From: Bog-257 sp963846715
GTDB taxonomy: Bacteria; Acidobacteriota; Terriglobia; Terriglobales; Acidobacteriaceae
Direction: 5' to 3'
Length of the DNA: 64,000 nucleotides
Assembly (NCBI GenBank): GCA_963846715.1
Contig: CAWJXA010000008.1
Location: 434,001-498,000, forward strand
How positions within the stretch are numbered: the first letter of the stretch is position 1; the number at the start of each line of letters is the position of its first letter. Under the pieces are notes generated by a model that saw only the letters and a program-made list of their open reading frames with translations, ran no database searches and was not told where the DNA came from. Of this stretch, positions 54,086-63,465 are shown piece after piece. Position numbers and translations under genes: made by a program.

Positions 54086-54988
54086 TTACTTAGCCGACGG
54101 GGTGGCGATGAACCCGGTGTTGATGGGGGCGGTACCGAAGAAGCCTACCAGGATGCCCGCATCATTGATGCCGTTGACTATGGTGGTGCCGACACCGTTG
54201 GGATCGTCGACGGTCACGAACTTCGCCGTACCGATCGAGTACATGAACCCGTGCGACGCGCCGGAGCCATCGAGGTAAAAGCCCACAACCTGTCCGTTGT
54301 TATTTACCCCCAGGGCCTGCGTTCCAGTGCTGCCGGGGTAATCCAGAGGCATGAACACGCCGGTGTTGAGGATCCAGCCGTGGTTCACACCAGCGCCATC
54401 GATGAAGAAACCGACGGTCTCGCCGGAGTTGTTGATGCCGGTGGCCTGGGCTCCGCCCTGGGCGCCGGGAATGGTGATTACGTGGAAGATTCCGCCGACT
54501 TCGTCATACACGTACGGGATGTCGGGAGTCGTGTTGTTGAGGCTGTTGCTGTAGTAGCCGGCCGCCTGATTGCGATCGTTCTGGCTCAGCAGCTGGTTGA
54601 AGGCGGGCGACACTGCGGGAGCGGAATAGTCGACGGTGGTGAACTGGCCGCTGCGGGTGCGATAGAAGCCATGGGTTACGCCGGACTGATCCACATAAAA
54701 GCCATCCGTGGTGAGGCTGTTGTTGATGCCGATGACCTGGGTCATCATGGAGTTGGGGAAGTTCTCGGTGGAGAACGCGGTGGGCAAAACCAGCGTGAAT
54801 CCCTGGTTCTGGTTGAAGTTGTGGTACCCGGCGATAACGCCGCTGTTGTTGATACCCAGCAACTGGGTGAAGCCGCTGCTCGGTTCGTTGGGGTTGACAA
54901 CGTTGGTGAAGCTGTAGCTCTGCGCGAACATGGAAGTGCAGAAGAACAGCGCGAAGACCAGGGCGAAGGACAGTTGGAAGCGTTTCAT
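54086..54988 (-). CDS. Secreted HAF-repeat protein
   Basis: A signal peptide (FQLSFALVFALFFCTSMFAQ) precedes six or seven HAF-like repeats, each with GINN(S/N)G-x-x-x-G(Y/F) and a H-G-F/W or equivalent: LLGINNSGVIAGYHNFNQ, VIGINNSLTTDGFYVDQSG, ATGINNSGETVGFFIDGAGVNHG, ALGVNNNGQVVGFYLDGSGASHG, VNGINDAGILVGFFG. Such repeats make beta-propeller-like extracellular proteins of unknown role, common in Acidobacteria. It is transcribed alone and has its own terminator at 54030-54053. Confidence 0.85.
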   Translation of the reverse strand: MKRFQLSFALVFALFFCTSMFAQSYSFTNVVNPNEPSSGFTQLLGINNSGVIAGYHNFNQNQGFTLVLPTAFSTENFPNSMMTQVIGINNSLTTDGFYVDQSGVTHGFYRTRSGQFTTVDYSAPAVSPAFNQLLSQNDRNQAAGYYSNSLNNTTPDIPYVYDEVGGIFHVITIPGAQGGAQATGINNSGETVGFFIDGAGVNHGWILNTGVFMPLDYPGSTGTQALGVNNNGQVVGFYLDGSGASHGFMYSIGTAKFVTVDDPNGVGTTIVNGINDAGILVGFFGTAPINTGFIATPSAK

Positions 54989-55185
54989 TTTCGTATCTCC
55001 TCTTTTTTGCGGCCGCAGCCGGATGTGATTGATTTATTGCAAGCAGCTTGGCGAATGTTCCGAACAACCGCGACCGCCTACATCTAGATATGTGACATTC
55101 GCGTCCGAATCCCCTCACGCCGGCAAAAAAAGATTTTGTGGCTCATTCATCTGTTCTCCCGGCAGAGGACAGCCAGCTTTGAAGG

Positions 55186-55640
55186 GGCACGGCTTCAGCC
55201 GTGTCGCAAGCTCCTCTCATCATGGCGGCTTTAGCCACTGAGGGACTTCGGTGCTGACACCAACTGCGTATTCCCTCAGGGGCTAAACCCCAACGCTCCA
55301 CGCTCACGTGACGGCACGGCTGAAGAGGCTGCTGAAAAACTTCCTACTGACAACAGCCCGGGTAGTGCGGGCCTTCCAGGCCCGCGTTCACCGGGTCTTG
55401 TGAAGAGGGCTTTAGCCCCTGAGGTACCTCCTCCAAAGCCGCTAAAATAGCCTCTTTTGTGCAATGTCCCCAGGCCTAAAGGCCGTTTCACGGTACTCGC
55501 TTGACGCGGCGCTGAAGCGCCGCACTACCCGAACTCGTTCTGGAGAGGACTTTTTCAGCAACCTGTGAAGCCGTGCCCTTTCAAAACGTGAGTTCCTCGT
55601 AACAATTCAATTGAAGCGCCGCACTACCCGAGCCGGCCCG
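55186..55640. repeat. Dense cluster of REP-like palindromes in a 0.9 kb gene-free gap
   Basis: The gap between 54989 and 55923 holds GGCACGGCTTCAGCCGTG (55186-55203), GCGGGCCTTCCAGGCCCGC (55367-55385), GGCCTAAAGGCC (55473-55484), GCGGCGCTGAAGCGCCGC (55506-55523) and GAAGCGCCGCACTACCC at about 55616. GTAGTGCGG and CGCACTACCC words occur next to several. There is no convincing gene. A TATAAT at 55758-55763 could be a -10 for the sigma factor gene, without a good -35. Confidence 0.75.
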
Positions 55641-55923
55641 CCGCTAAGTTTGGACCTGCCCGAACTCGCGTCAGCCAGCAGAAACTTAGTGCAAAGTTGA
55701 GTTTGCGTTGTTGGCTACCAGGCACTTACGGGGAGTCGCAGCAAGCGACTTTTGGGATATAATCCAGCCGGGAAATCATGCCATGACGAACGCCTGTAAT
55801 GCTTTCTGGCTTGCGGGGTCGTGTCGTTAATTCTGTGGGGAAGATCGAAGGCGGTTCAGCAGGCCCGCGGGAAGTAGATAGGTCGCGGGCCCCCAGGTAG
55901 AGGTTCAGCTCAAGGAAGCGCGT

Positions 55924-56493
55924 ATGTCGCCGGAACGGCAGGACGTGACCAAGCTGCTCCAGCAATGGAAGGGCGGCGATCACGAGGCCTTGGACCAGTT
56001 GATGCCCATCGTCTACGACGAGCTGCGGCGGCTGTCAGCGCGGTGCCTGCGATCAGAAAGACCCGGCCACACCTTGCGGGCGACGGCCTTGGTCCACGAG
56101 GCCTACATCCGGCTGATGGATGCCGACGTTGGATGGCAGAATCGGGCACACTTCTACGCAGTAGCCGCCCGGGTAGTGCGCCGCATTCTTGTGGAATACG
56201 CCCGGACCCACTCTCGCCAGAAACGTGGCGGAGGAGAAGAGCCCATCCCCCTGGATGACGCGGTCCTGGTAGGACCGCAGGCTGCCTCGACCGTCTTGGA
56301 CCTGGACGAGGCCTTGCAACGTCTGGCCGCGCTGGATGAGCGCAAGAGCGAGATCGTCCAAATGCTATTTTTTGGCGGCCTGACTTACGATGAAGCCGCC
56401 GCTGCTCTCGACATTTCTCCGGCAACTGTCCACCGCGAACTCAAATTAGCGAAAGCCTGGCTCCATCGGGAATTGGCGCAGAGCCAGTCCTAA
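55924..56493 (+). CDS. ECF-type RNA polymerase sigma factor (acidobacterial group)
   Basis: Sigma region 2 (LDQLMPIVYDELRRLSARCL, HTLRATALVHEAYIRLMDAD, FYAVAARVVRRILVEYARTH) and region 4 (LAALDERKSEIVQMLFFGGLTYDEAAAALDISPATVHRELKLAKAW, helix-turn-helix at the end) are complete in 189 residues. This matches the ECF family found beside Ser/Thr kinases in Acidobacteria and Planctomycetes. Its stop is 8 bases before the kinase gene, so the two are co-transcribed. The kinase likely controls it instead of a classical anti-sigma factor. Confidence 0.93.
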   Translation: MSPERQDVTKLLQQWKGGDHEALDQLMPIVYDELRRLSARCLRSERPGHTLRATALVHEAYIRLMDADVGWQNRAHFYAVAARVVRRILVEYARTHSRQKRGGGEEPIPLDDAVLVGPQAASTVLDLDEALQRLAALDERKSEIVQMLFFGGLTYDEAAAALDISPATVHRELKLAKAWLHRELAQSQS

Positions 56494-56500
56494 GGGGAAT

Positions 56501-59215
56501 ATGGAACCTTCCGACCAATGGCGCCGGATCGAGGAGTTGTTCCACTCCGCGCTCGAGCTTGACCCCGACGCCCGTTCGGCCTTTCTGCAGCAAGCCTGTG
56601 GAGCCGACGCCGACCTGCGTCGCGAGGTCGAGTCGCTTGTGCAATCGGCTGAGAAGCCGATGGACTTTGTGCCCGAAGCCGTCAGAGAGGTGGCGCAAAA
56701 GATCGCGTCGGGAGGGAGCCACCCCAGCGCTACTGGGGTTCAGTTGGCCCACTACCGGCCGGCGATTTCCGCGGGCACGCAGTTGGCCCATTACACCGTG
56801 ATTTCTCTGATCGGATCGGGTGGCATGGGCGAGGTTTATCTGGCTGAGGACAACCAGCTCAGACGTAAGGTCGCACTTAAAATGCTTTCTCCGGATTTGA
56901 CCGGGGATGAACGCGGCTTGCGTCGCTTCGAACAGGAAGCCCTGGCGGCTTCCGCCCTGAATCATCCCAACATTCTTACGATTTATGAATTCGCGCAAGC
57001 CAATGGATTGCATTTCATCGCCGCAGAGTATGTGGAAGGTGGCACCCTTCGGCAAAAACTTGGCGGCGGCAAACTTGAATTGCGAGTAGCGATCGACATT
57101 GCAATACAAATCGCAAGCGCTCTGGCCGCGGCCCACGCCTCCGGAATTGTTCATCGCGACGTAAAGCCGGAGAACGTAATCGTTCGAAACGATGGCATTG
57201 TCAAAGTTCTCGATTTCGGAATCGCCAAGCTAAGTTCCCTCCGTTCCGGGCAGACAATGCCGCACCGCTTTTCAGCTCTGGCCGTGTTGACCAGCGAGCC
57301 TGGAATGGTGAGGGGCACGGCAAAGTACATGTCTCCGGAACAGGCGCGAGGCATGGAGGTGGATGCGCGCAGCGACATCTTCAGCCTGGGATCGGTGATG
57401 TATGAGCTTCTCACCGGTAAGGCGGCCTTTGAAGGCGATACCGCCAGTGACGTGATTGCAGAGATACTGAAGAGTGAGCCTGCGCCGCCAAGCGAGTTTG
57501 CCCCCGAAGTGCCGCCCGAAATAGAACGCATCATCGGCAGGGCCCTGCGAAAAGAACGCGAGAGCCGATACCAATCCGTTCGAGACTTACTGCTTGATCT
57601 CCAGGACTTCCAGAAGGAGGTGGAGTTTCAAGCTAAGCTGCACGCTCCACTGGACAAAGCAGCGTCCGATCGCATAACGCCGGCGCGGGCGATGCCAGTT
57701 TCTTCGCCTCAAGTGGGTTCGTCTCGACGTTGGTGGACATGGGGAATCGCAGTACTGGTACTGGTGCTGGTGCTATCGACGATCGGATATCAGTATGTCA
57801 GAAAATCGAATGCACGAACTACCGCGGCAACCACTCGCAGTCTGGCAATTCTGCCCTTTCGAAATCTGAACGGCGACCCAAAGACCGACTTCCTTGGATT
57901 TTCGCTGGCAGATGAGATCATCACCAAACTGGACTACGTCAATTCGCTGACCGTTCGTCCATCGTCTTCCATTGACAAGTATCGCGACCAGGTCATCGAC
58001 GCTCAGCAAGTTGCTAAGGACTTGCAAGTGGACACGCTGCTCACGGGTAGCTTCATCAAAGACGGCGATAATCTGCGAATCACCGCTCAACTCGTGGATG
58101 TGAAACCGGACAAGATTCTCTGGAGCGGGACTTTCGACCTGAAGTATGACGACCTGCTGACCGTCCAGGATCGGGTAACGCAGCAGATCATCAAGGGAAT
58201 GGAGTTGAAGCTGTCGCCGGTAGAAGCGGCGAATCTGAAACCGGAGAAGCCGGTCAGCCGCGATGCTTACGAAGCCTATCTTCGCGGAATTGATCTTTAT
58301 TCGCTGAATCAGTTTGCCTCCGCGATTGAAATGCTGCAGAAATCCACCCAGCTCGAACCGAATTATGCGGCCGCCTGGGCACAGCTGGGACGGGCCTACA
58401 CGACCCATGCGTCTCTGCAGTTCGGCGGCCGCGAGAACTATGACAAGGCACAGGCTGCCTATGAAAAGGCGCTCGCATTAGATCCGGCCTTGGTTGAGCC
58501 GCGAATCTATATGGCCAACTTATTGACCGATACCGGAAGAGTGGAACAGGCTGTGCCTTTGTTGCGGTCGGTTTTGCACGATAGTCCGAATAATGCCGAG
58601 GCGCACTGGGAGCTGGGCTATGCCTATCGCTTTGCCGGCATGCTGCAAGAGTCAGTGGAAGAGTGCGAAAAGGCCCGCCAGAACAACCCTGAGGTCAAGA
58701 GAAGCAGCTCTGCGTTAAATAGCTACTTGTATCTGGGAGAATACGAGAAATTCCTGCAGAGTCTGCCGGATAACGATTTTGTTTACATCCTGTTCTACCG
58801 CGGCCTGGCGGAGTACTACCTCAACCATTTCGACCAGGCTGCGCAGGACTTCGATCGTGCTTATGAGAAGGAACCTTCCTTGCTTCCGGCGAACGTGGGA
58901 AAGGCCATTAGCTATTCCATCAAGCATGAGAATGGCCGGGGGCTGCAGCTCTTGAAGCAAACCGAAGACAAAATAGAAGAGCGCGGGGTGACCGACCCTG
59001 AGGGTATCTATAAGGTCGCACAAGCCTATGCAGTTCTGGGAGACAAGACCTCGGCTTTGCACATGCTCCGGCATAGCATCGGAGGTGGGTTCTTTTGCTA
59101 TCCCTACTTCGTGAGCGACCCTCTGCTGCAAAGTCTCCGGAACGAACAGGAATTTAAGGAGCTCCTGAACCAAGCCCGGCAGCGGCACGAGAAATTCAAG
59201 AGCACGTTCTTTTAG
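56501..59215 (+). CDS. Transmembrane Ser/Thr protein kinase with FlgO/TolB-like and TPR extracytoplasmic part
   Basis: A short N-terminal region (WRRIEELFHSALELDPDARS) precedes a Hanks-type kinase at about residues 90-360: VISLIGSGGMGEVYLAEDNQL (G-loop), VALKML (Lys), GIVHRDVKPENVIV (catalytic loop), VLDFGIAKLSS (DFG), GTAKYMSPEQARGMEVDARSD. A TM helix (GIAVLVLVLVLSTIGYQYV) follows. Outside, LAILPFRNLNGDPKTDFLGFS resembles FlgO/TolB-like adenylyl-cyclase-associated domains, then TPRs (YAAAWAQLGRAYTTHASLQF, AEAHWELGYAYRFAGMLQE). The cognate partner is probably the ECF factor just upstream. Confidence 0.95.
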   Translation: MEPSDQWRRIEELFHSALELDPDARSAFLQQACGADADLRREVESLVQSAEKPMDFVPEAVREVAQKIASGGSHPSATGVQLAHYRPAISAGTQLAHYTVISLIGSGGMGEVYLAEDNQLRRKVALKMLSPDLTGDERGLRRFEQEALAASALNHPNILTIYEFAQANGLHFIAAEYVEGGTLRQKLGGGKLELRVAIDIAIQIASALAAAHASGIVHRDVKPENVIVRNDGIVKVLDFGIAKLSSLRSGQTMPHRFSALAVLTSEPGMVRGTAKYMSPEQARGMEVDARSDIFSLGSVMYELLTGKAAFEGDTASDVIAEILKSEPAPPSEFAPEVPPEIERIIGRALRKERESRYQSVRDLLLDLQDFQKEVEFQAKLHAPLDKAASDRITPARAMPVSSPQVGSSRRWWTWGIAVLVLVLVLSTIGYQYVRKSNARTTAATTRSLAILPFRNLNGDPKTDFLGFSLADEIITKLDYVNSLTVRPSSSIDKYRDQVIDAQQVAKDLQVDTLLTGSFIKDGDNLRITAQLVDVKPDKILWSGTFDLKYDDLLTVQDRVTQQIIKGMELKLSPVEAANLKPEKPVSRDAYEAYLRGIDLYSLNQFASAIEMLQKSTQLEPNYAAAWAQLGRAYTTHASLQFGGRENYDKAQAAYEKALALDPALVEPRIYMANLLTDTGRVEQAVPLLRSVLHDSPNNAEAHWELGYAYRFAGMLQESVEECEKARQNNPEVKRSSSALNSYLYLGEYEKFLQSLPDNDFVYILFYRGLAEYYLNHFDQAAQDFDRAYEKEPSLLPANVGKAISYSIKHENGRGLQLLKQTEDKIEERGVTDPEGIYKVAQAYAVLGDKTSALHMLRHSIGGGFFCYPYFVSDPLLQSLRNEQEFKELLNQARQRHEKFKSTFF

Positions 59216-59300
59216 GGCGAGGAACACGAGGCTGCGTTGCGCTGTCTACGGGCGAAAGGGTTGAGCACGCTCACCTGTAGGCACGCGACACAAATTGACC

Positions 59301-59399
59301 GAACTCGTCGGATTGAGGTTGATTGCTGCGGTCGCGTGTTACTGGCCGTCGCGGACGGCGGTGAAGGTGAATCCGGTGCAGGCGCTGAGGACGGAGTAA
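59301..59399 (+). pseudogene. C-terminal relic of a MacB/ADOP-type permease
   Basis: In frame with a TAA at 59397-59399 the sequence reads ELVGLRLIAAVACYWPSRTA and VKVNPVQALRTE, closely matching the last residues of the permease at 46815-49260 (AVAACYWPASAAVKVDPVQALRAE). The rest of the gene is absent; upstream is the kinase gene. The relic shows a deletion or insertion event beside the restriction-modification gene. Confidence 0.75.
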
Positions 59400-59479
59400 G
59401 GGGGAGAGACGTCCGCCCGGGTTAGCGTCCAGAAGTAATAACGCTAATATGGGGCACTAGGTTTGTCGCCTGTCGACCG

Positions 59480-62368
59480 CTATCCGCGAGTCTTTCGGCC
59501 TGTCTCCTCAACAATCCGCCGCTCTTTGTCGGTGATGCCATAAAGGTCAAAGACCAGATCGTCGATCTTGGCATCGGTGCTGGCGATGTCGCGCTCCACG
59601 CGATCCAGTTCGGAGGGCGCGAGCTTGCCCGAATGCTTCTTCTTGTTCAATTCCAGCATGAGGTCAACTAATTTCAGCGTAGTGTCGTATTGTTTTCTCC
59701 CGGCAGGATCGGAGAAATCGATGCAGTGAGTTGGTAGCTGCTCCAAGTATGTTTTGGAAATATTCACAGTAAGCTCCGAGCGGTTGGTGTAACTCACTAT
59801 GTAATACCAGTTTAGGAGACGCGAGTTCAGCAGCCCTAATATGTATTTGAGCGAGTACGGACTCCCCGATTTACTGAGAATCAAGTTCGTGGAGTTGAAG
59901 GTGTAAAGCTGCTCATCGTCGTAGCCGACGACTAGCGCGTGCACTCCGCCAGCAATCCGCTGGGTAACCAATTTCTCGGCGGCCAAGAAAATGCTCTCCT
60001 CTCGGGCACGATATAGTTTCGTGCGGTCATACAGAATGAAACGATCCCTAAATGTGACGGAGTACCTGCCTACGTCCTTCCCTTCGATGAGTGGTTTGTA
60101 TATGCCAGAGAGCTTGCGATTGCTAATGTAGCCGTCCTTGCCAGGACCGGTTGCAATTCCGCCGGCGTGAATCGTGCAGACCTCGCCCAAGCCGAGACTG
60201 CCGGAAGTCATTCTTGCGATTATTTTGCCCGAAGAGGCATCAGCGTAAAGGTCGAAAGCAAAACTGGTGTTATCAAGGAAACTTCGTTGCAAGACCTTCG
60301 TCGTGTCTCCAGAAGAGGCTGCATCAAACCCGCTTGCCACGCGAACGCAATGTTTTGAGTCTGCCTTTCCCTTTTCAAGGACCAAAATTACGGTCGAGGC
60401 CGTAACATGCTCAAAAACTCCGCTCCCGAGATCGGCAACAACCCTGATTTTTGTCGAGTCAAGAAGGAACTTGCGGATGACATCGTAAACCGTTGCGCGG
60501 AGTAATGTGTTGGGGACAATGTAGCCGAACTGCCCGCGTTCCTTGAGGAGCTCGATGGACTTGAGAATAAAGATTGCGAATAGATTGATTTTTCCAGACT
60601 GTTTCGCCCGACCTTTCTGAGAGCCGACCAGATTCCTCAAGTAGGTGTGGTCGATGTATTTCTTCATCACATCCGCAAAGTCTCCCTCACGCGTGAAGAC
60701 CCACGGCGGGTTGCCGATCACTGCGTCGAAACGACCCGTTTTCATGATTTCGGGAAATGCACACTCCCAGTCGAGAGGGTTGAGGCGATCCTTCTCTTCG
60801 CCGTACATACTCCGCTGGCCAGAAATGTCTGCACTTATGATCGAATTCCCGCAGATGATGTTGTACTTCAATTCGGGCAGCAGATGTTGCTTTGGCGGCA
60901 GGAGCGACTTTTCTCCTTCGAGCGCCTTCAGGTAAAGGCTCATCATGGTAATCTCGACGGCCTGTGGATCGATGTCAACCCCGTAGAGATTGTTCCGCAG
61001 AATCCTCGCCTTGCGGACCACCGATAGTCGCTGCTCGCCGTTTTCGTCGCGGATGAGGTCGGGGTAAAGCGGATGGACCTCGGCTTCTTTAGGGTTAGCC
61101 GCAAGGTAGCGCACATGGTAGTCGATGAGGTATTGGAAGGCCCCGATCAAAAAAGACCCCGAACCACAGGATGGGTCAAGAATGCGAATTTTTTCAATCT
61201 GCTTAGGCGTCTTACCCGCAATCAACCTGCCCACCGTCTCTTTGACGATGTAGTCCACGACGTGCTGAGGCGTGTAATAGACACCACCTGCCTTGCGGAC
61301 CTCCGGCTTTTCCTCCACGCGCACTTGGTGGGCGGTAGTACGGATGGTGTTGCCGAGGTAGCGTTCGTAGATGGAGCCGAGAAGCTCGACCCCGATCACG
61401 TCAAAGCGGTAGGGGCTTTTGGGCGGATACAGGCGTTCGATGATCCGCGCCAAGACTTCTGAACCAACTTTCGCTTCATCCAGGAGCTGGCTAGACTTGA
61501 AGATTTCGCCGTTGAAGTCGTCGTTGATCTTTTCGAAAAGCGGGCGAAGCCACTCGGAGATGTCGTACTTCCCGCCTCTCGCCTTCCACTCGTCAACGGT
61601 ATCGGCGAGTTGACGTTTTTCGATGATGCGGCGGTCTTCTGCTATGCGGATGAAGACGATGCGGTCCAATAGGCGCTGAACCAATTCGTTCAACTGCTTG
61701 GCCTTGAGTCCGGGGTTGTTTTTGTAGATGTCCCTGGCGAGATCGGCGCGCCAGCCCGTCATCTCATCCAGGAAGACCTGGTCCACCGGAATGCGCAGTC
61801 GTTGGGTGCGGAGATCGCGGGGGAGCATGGCATCCAGCGATCCCGCGGTGACACGCTCTTTAGAGAACTCCCAAAGCTTCTCCGCGTTCTTCAGATAATC
61901 CGCGTAGGCGATTTTGAGCAGCAGGCCTTCGTCTGGCTTGCGCTCGTCAGGCCGGATTGAGGCATCATAAAAACGGAATTCGGCAAAATCAGTTAGGACC
62001 ACAAAGAAGACTTGGCGAGTGTTCCAAACATACTGTTTGGCCTGTAGGATGTGCTTCGGATGGTCTAGGCCTTCCGAGGGGGCCTTCGCTTCTACAAAGA
62101 ACTTGGTCTGGCCCGCGACACGAAAGCTATAGTCGGGCCGGCCAGCCATGTCGCCTTCGCCCTTCTCAACCGTGACCTCGCGGTCCTGAAAGTCGAGACC
62201 GGCTTGGTTGCGCACGTCCCAACCCAACGCTTCGAAGAACGGCGTAATAAAGTCAACCCGAGCCTGGGCTTCGAGGTAGCCCTTAGACAGGTAATGGCCT
62301 TTGTCTGCCTCGAAGTTCCTAATGAGGCTGCGGATGCTTAGCGTGAAGCCGTCGATTGAGATAGGCAA
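59480..62368 (-). CDS. Type IIG-like restriction-modification enzyme (Eco57I-type)
   Basis: The N-terminal ~160 residues hold a PD-(D/E)XK nuclease: GRPDYSFRVAGQTKFFVEAKAPS with D-x-EAK. From about residue 350 the methylase domain shows YYTPQHVVDYIVKETVG, ILDPSCGSGSFLIGAFQYLID (motif I), LYGVDIDPQAVEITMMSLYLKAL, FDAVIGNPPWVFTREGDF (NPPW, adenine-N6 type). The C-terminal ~350 residues are the target recognition region (PLIEGKDVGRYSV, SELTVNISKTYLEQLP). A single polypeptide of 962 residues performs both activities. No separate S or R subunit is present. Confidence 0.93.
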   Translation of the reverse strand: MPISIDGFTLSIRSLIRNFEADKGHYLSKGYLEAQARVDFITPFFEALGWDVRNQAGLDFQDREVTVEKGEGDMAGRPDYSFRVAGQTKFFVEAKAPSEGLDHPKHILQAKQYVWNTRQVFFVVLTDFAEFRFYDASIRPDERKPDEGLLLKIAYADYLKNAEKLWEFSKERVTAGSLDAMLPRDLRTQRLRIPVDQVFLDEMTGWRADLARDIYKNNPGLKAKQLNELVQRLLDRIVFIRIAEDRRIIEKRQLADTVDEWKARGGKYDISEWLRPLFEKINDDFNGEIFKSSQLLDEAKVGSEVLARIIERLYPPKSPYRFDVIGVELLGSIYERYLGNTIRTTAHQVRVEEKPEVRKAGGVYYTPQHVVDYIVKETVGRLIAGKTPKQIEKIRILDPSCGSGSFLIGAFQYLIDYHVRYLAANPKEAEVHPLYPDLIRDENGEQRLSVVRKARILRNNLYGVDIDPQAVEITMMSLYLKALEGEKSLLPPKQHLLPELKYNIICGNSIISADISGQRSMYGEEKDRLNPLDWECAFPEIMKTGRFDAVIGNPPWVFTREGDFADVMKKYIDHTYLRNLVGSQKGRAKQSGKINLFAIFILKSIELLKERGQFGYIVPNTLLRATVYDVIRKFLLDSTKIRVVADLGSGVFEHVTASTVILVLEKGKADSKHCVRVASGFDAASSGDTTKVLQRSFLDNTSFAFDLYADASSGKIIARMTSGSLGLGEVCTIHAGGIATGPGKDGYISNRKLSGIYKPLIEGKDVGRYSVTFRDRFILYDRTKLYRAREESIFLAAEKLVTQRIAGGVHALVVGYDDEQLYTFNSTNLILSKSGSPYSLKYILGLLNSRLLNWYYIVSYTNRSELTVNISKTYLEQLPTHCIDFSDPAGRKQYDTTLKLVDLMLELNKKKHSGKLAPSELDRVERDIASTDAKIDDLVFDLYGITDKERRIVEETGRKTRG

Positions 62369-62491
62369 TCCTTCACCAGCGTGTAATTGGGCTTAAGGTT
62401 GAGCTGCTGAAAGGGAACGGCTCAGTGTACAACGGCTGCCTCAGGATGCAAGCGGGAGTGCCCTCGCGATCAAGGGAAGGCAGGTTGTGCC

Positions 62492-62578
62492 GCCCCTGAA
62501 GGGGCTCAGGTCTTACACTTCATGCCTACCCAGCGCTTAAGCGCTGGGCTAAGCTCTTTCGTCCCGCTGGGGCGGGAC
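62492..62578. repeat. REP-like palindromes after the RM gene
   Basis: GCCCCTGAAGGGGC (62492-62505), CCCAGCGCTTAAGCGCTGGG (62529-62548) and GTCCCGC-TGGG-GCGGGAC (62561-62578) form three successive hairpins. CCCAGCGCTTAAGCGCTGGG differs from the 51231-51250 copy by one central base. Confidence 0.75.
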
Positions 62579-62646
62579 TGGGTGTCCGCGGCTCGATCGT
62601 CAAAGCAGTGGATAGTGGCTAGTAAGAGCTTTGTTCGGTCCACGAG

Positions 62647-62689
62647 TCAGCACTCAGCCGTCAGCAGTTTGGCCGTCAGCATTCAGCCC
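62647..62689. repeat. Tandem heptanucleotide repeats TCAGCNN
   Basis: TCAGCAC, TCAGCCG and TCAGCAG follow each other at 7-nt spacing, with TCAGCAT and TCAGCCC after a one-base slip (62676-62689). The sequence is noncoding and resembles the GCTGANN array at 63380-63414 read in reverse. Confidence 0.75.
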
Positions 62690-62699
62690 TTGGTGGATC

Positions 62700-63175
62700 A
62701 GTGCTATTCCCATTCCGGGAGAGGGAGCAAAATAGGAGGGCGAATTAGTACTTTCGTAACTTGACCCGCGGTGGCGAGAGAAACATACTTTCGGTGTAGG
62801 GCAGGAACCGCCGCGCCCGGCGCTCCTGCCCATTTGTGTTTAAAGCAGTGGATAGTGGTTAGTGGATAGGAAGCAGCGTGGTTATAGTTGCGCTGTAGGG
62901 ATCGTCTAGTGACGACCGTAAAATTGCCAGACCGAGTTTTCCAAGAGCTTCGCCCCTCTCGCGCCTTCGCTAAGTCTTTACGATGCAATATTTTGCCTAT
63001 AAACCTTTTGAATGCAATATTTTGCGGGGAATCTCTTGATCCGGGTCATTGTTTTCAAGATTTTGCGGGCGATGAGGGGGAGGGGGTGGTCGTGATTGAA
63101 GCTGAAACGCCTCAGGGGCTGAAGCCCGGAGCTGGGACGCCCTTATCGGCACAGCTGAAGCTGTGCCCTGACACA
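62700..63175 (-). repeat. Inverted repeat element copy B
   Basis: Read on the minus strand, this matches 51094-51665 in block order: GGCACAGC/GCTGTGCC palindrome (63148-63167), CCCCCTCCCCCTC (63069-63083), three GCAAAA(T/C)(A/T)TTG words, TTTATAGGCAAAATATTGCA (62986-63005), GGGCAGGA/TCCTGCCC hairpin (62799-62831), TTACGAAAGTA and GAATGGGAAT at about 62707. It encloses the 11-kb accessory stretch with copy A at the far end. Two CAGTGGATAGTGG words lie nearby (62607 and 62846). Confidence 0.7.
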
Positions 63176-63330
63176 AAGCGCTCCATTGCACGGGGGAAAG
63201 AGTTGCCAGGAAGATCGGAACCGCAGATCCCTCCACTCCGCTTCGCTCTGGTCGGGAGGACAGCTTCTGTTGTGATGAAGTCGTCGCTCGGGATAAGCGG
63301 AGGTCTCGGTTGGTCGGGATGACAACGCGG

Positions 63331-63465
63331 TGGATAGTGATTGGTGGCTGGTGGCTCCTGATGGTGGTTAGCGCATTGGCTGACGGCTGAAAGCTGAAAG
63401 CTGACGGCTGAGAGCCAGGAAAGGCTATCTGCGAAGAGCGAAAGGCGAAGAGCGAGAAGCGGCTC
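63331..63465. repeat. Continuous 7-nt periodic repeat tract
   Basis: From 63331 the sequence runs in heptads: TGGATAG, TGATTGG, TGGCTGG, TGGCTCC, TGATGGT, GGTTAGC, GCATTGG, CTGACGG, CTGAAAG, CTGAAAG, CTGACGG, CTGAGAG. After a short break GCGAAGA, GCGAAAG, GCGAAGA, GCGAGAA continue to 63458. The repeat unit drifts through several families while keeping period 7. It lies between copy B and panD; no gene is seen from 62369 to 63561. Confidence 0.75.

Noticed and set aside
62704..62988. 95-residue minus-strand frame in element copy B
   Set aside because: Matches only the repeat element; no start or domain evidence. Kept as a finding, not a gene.
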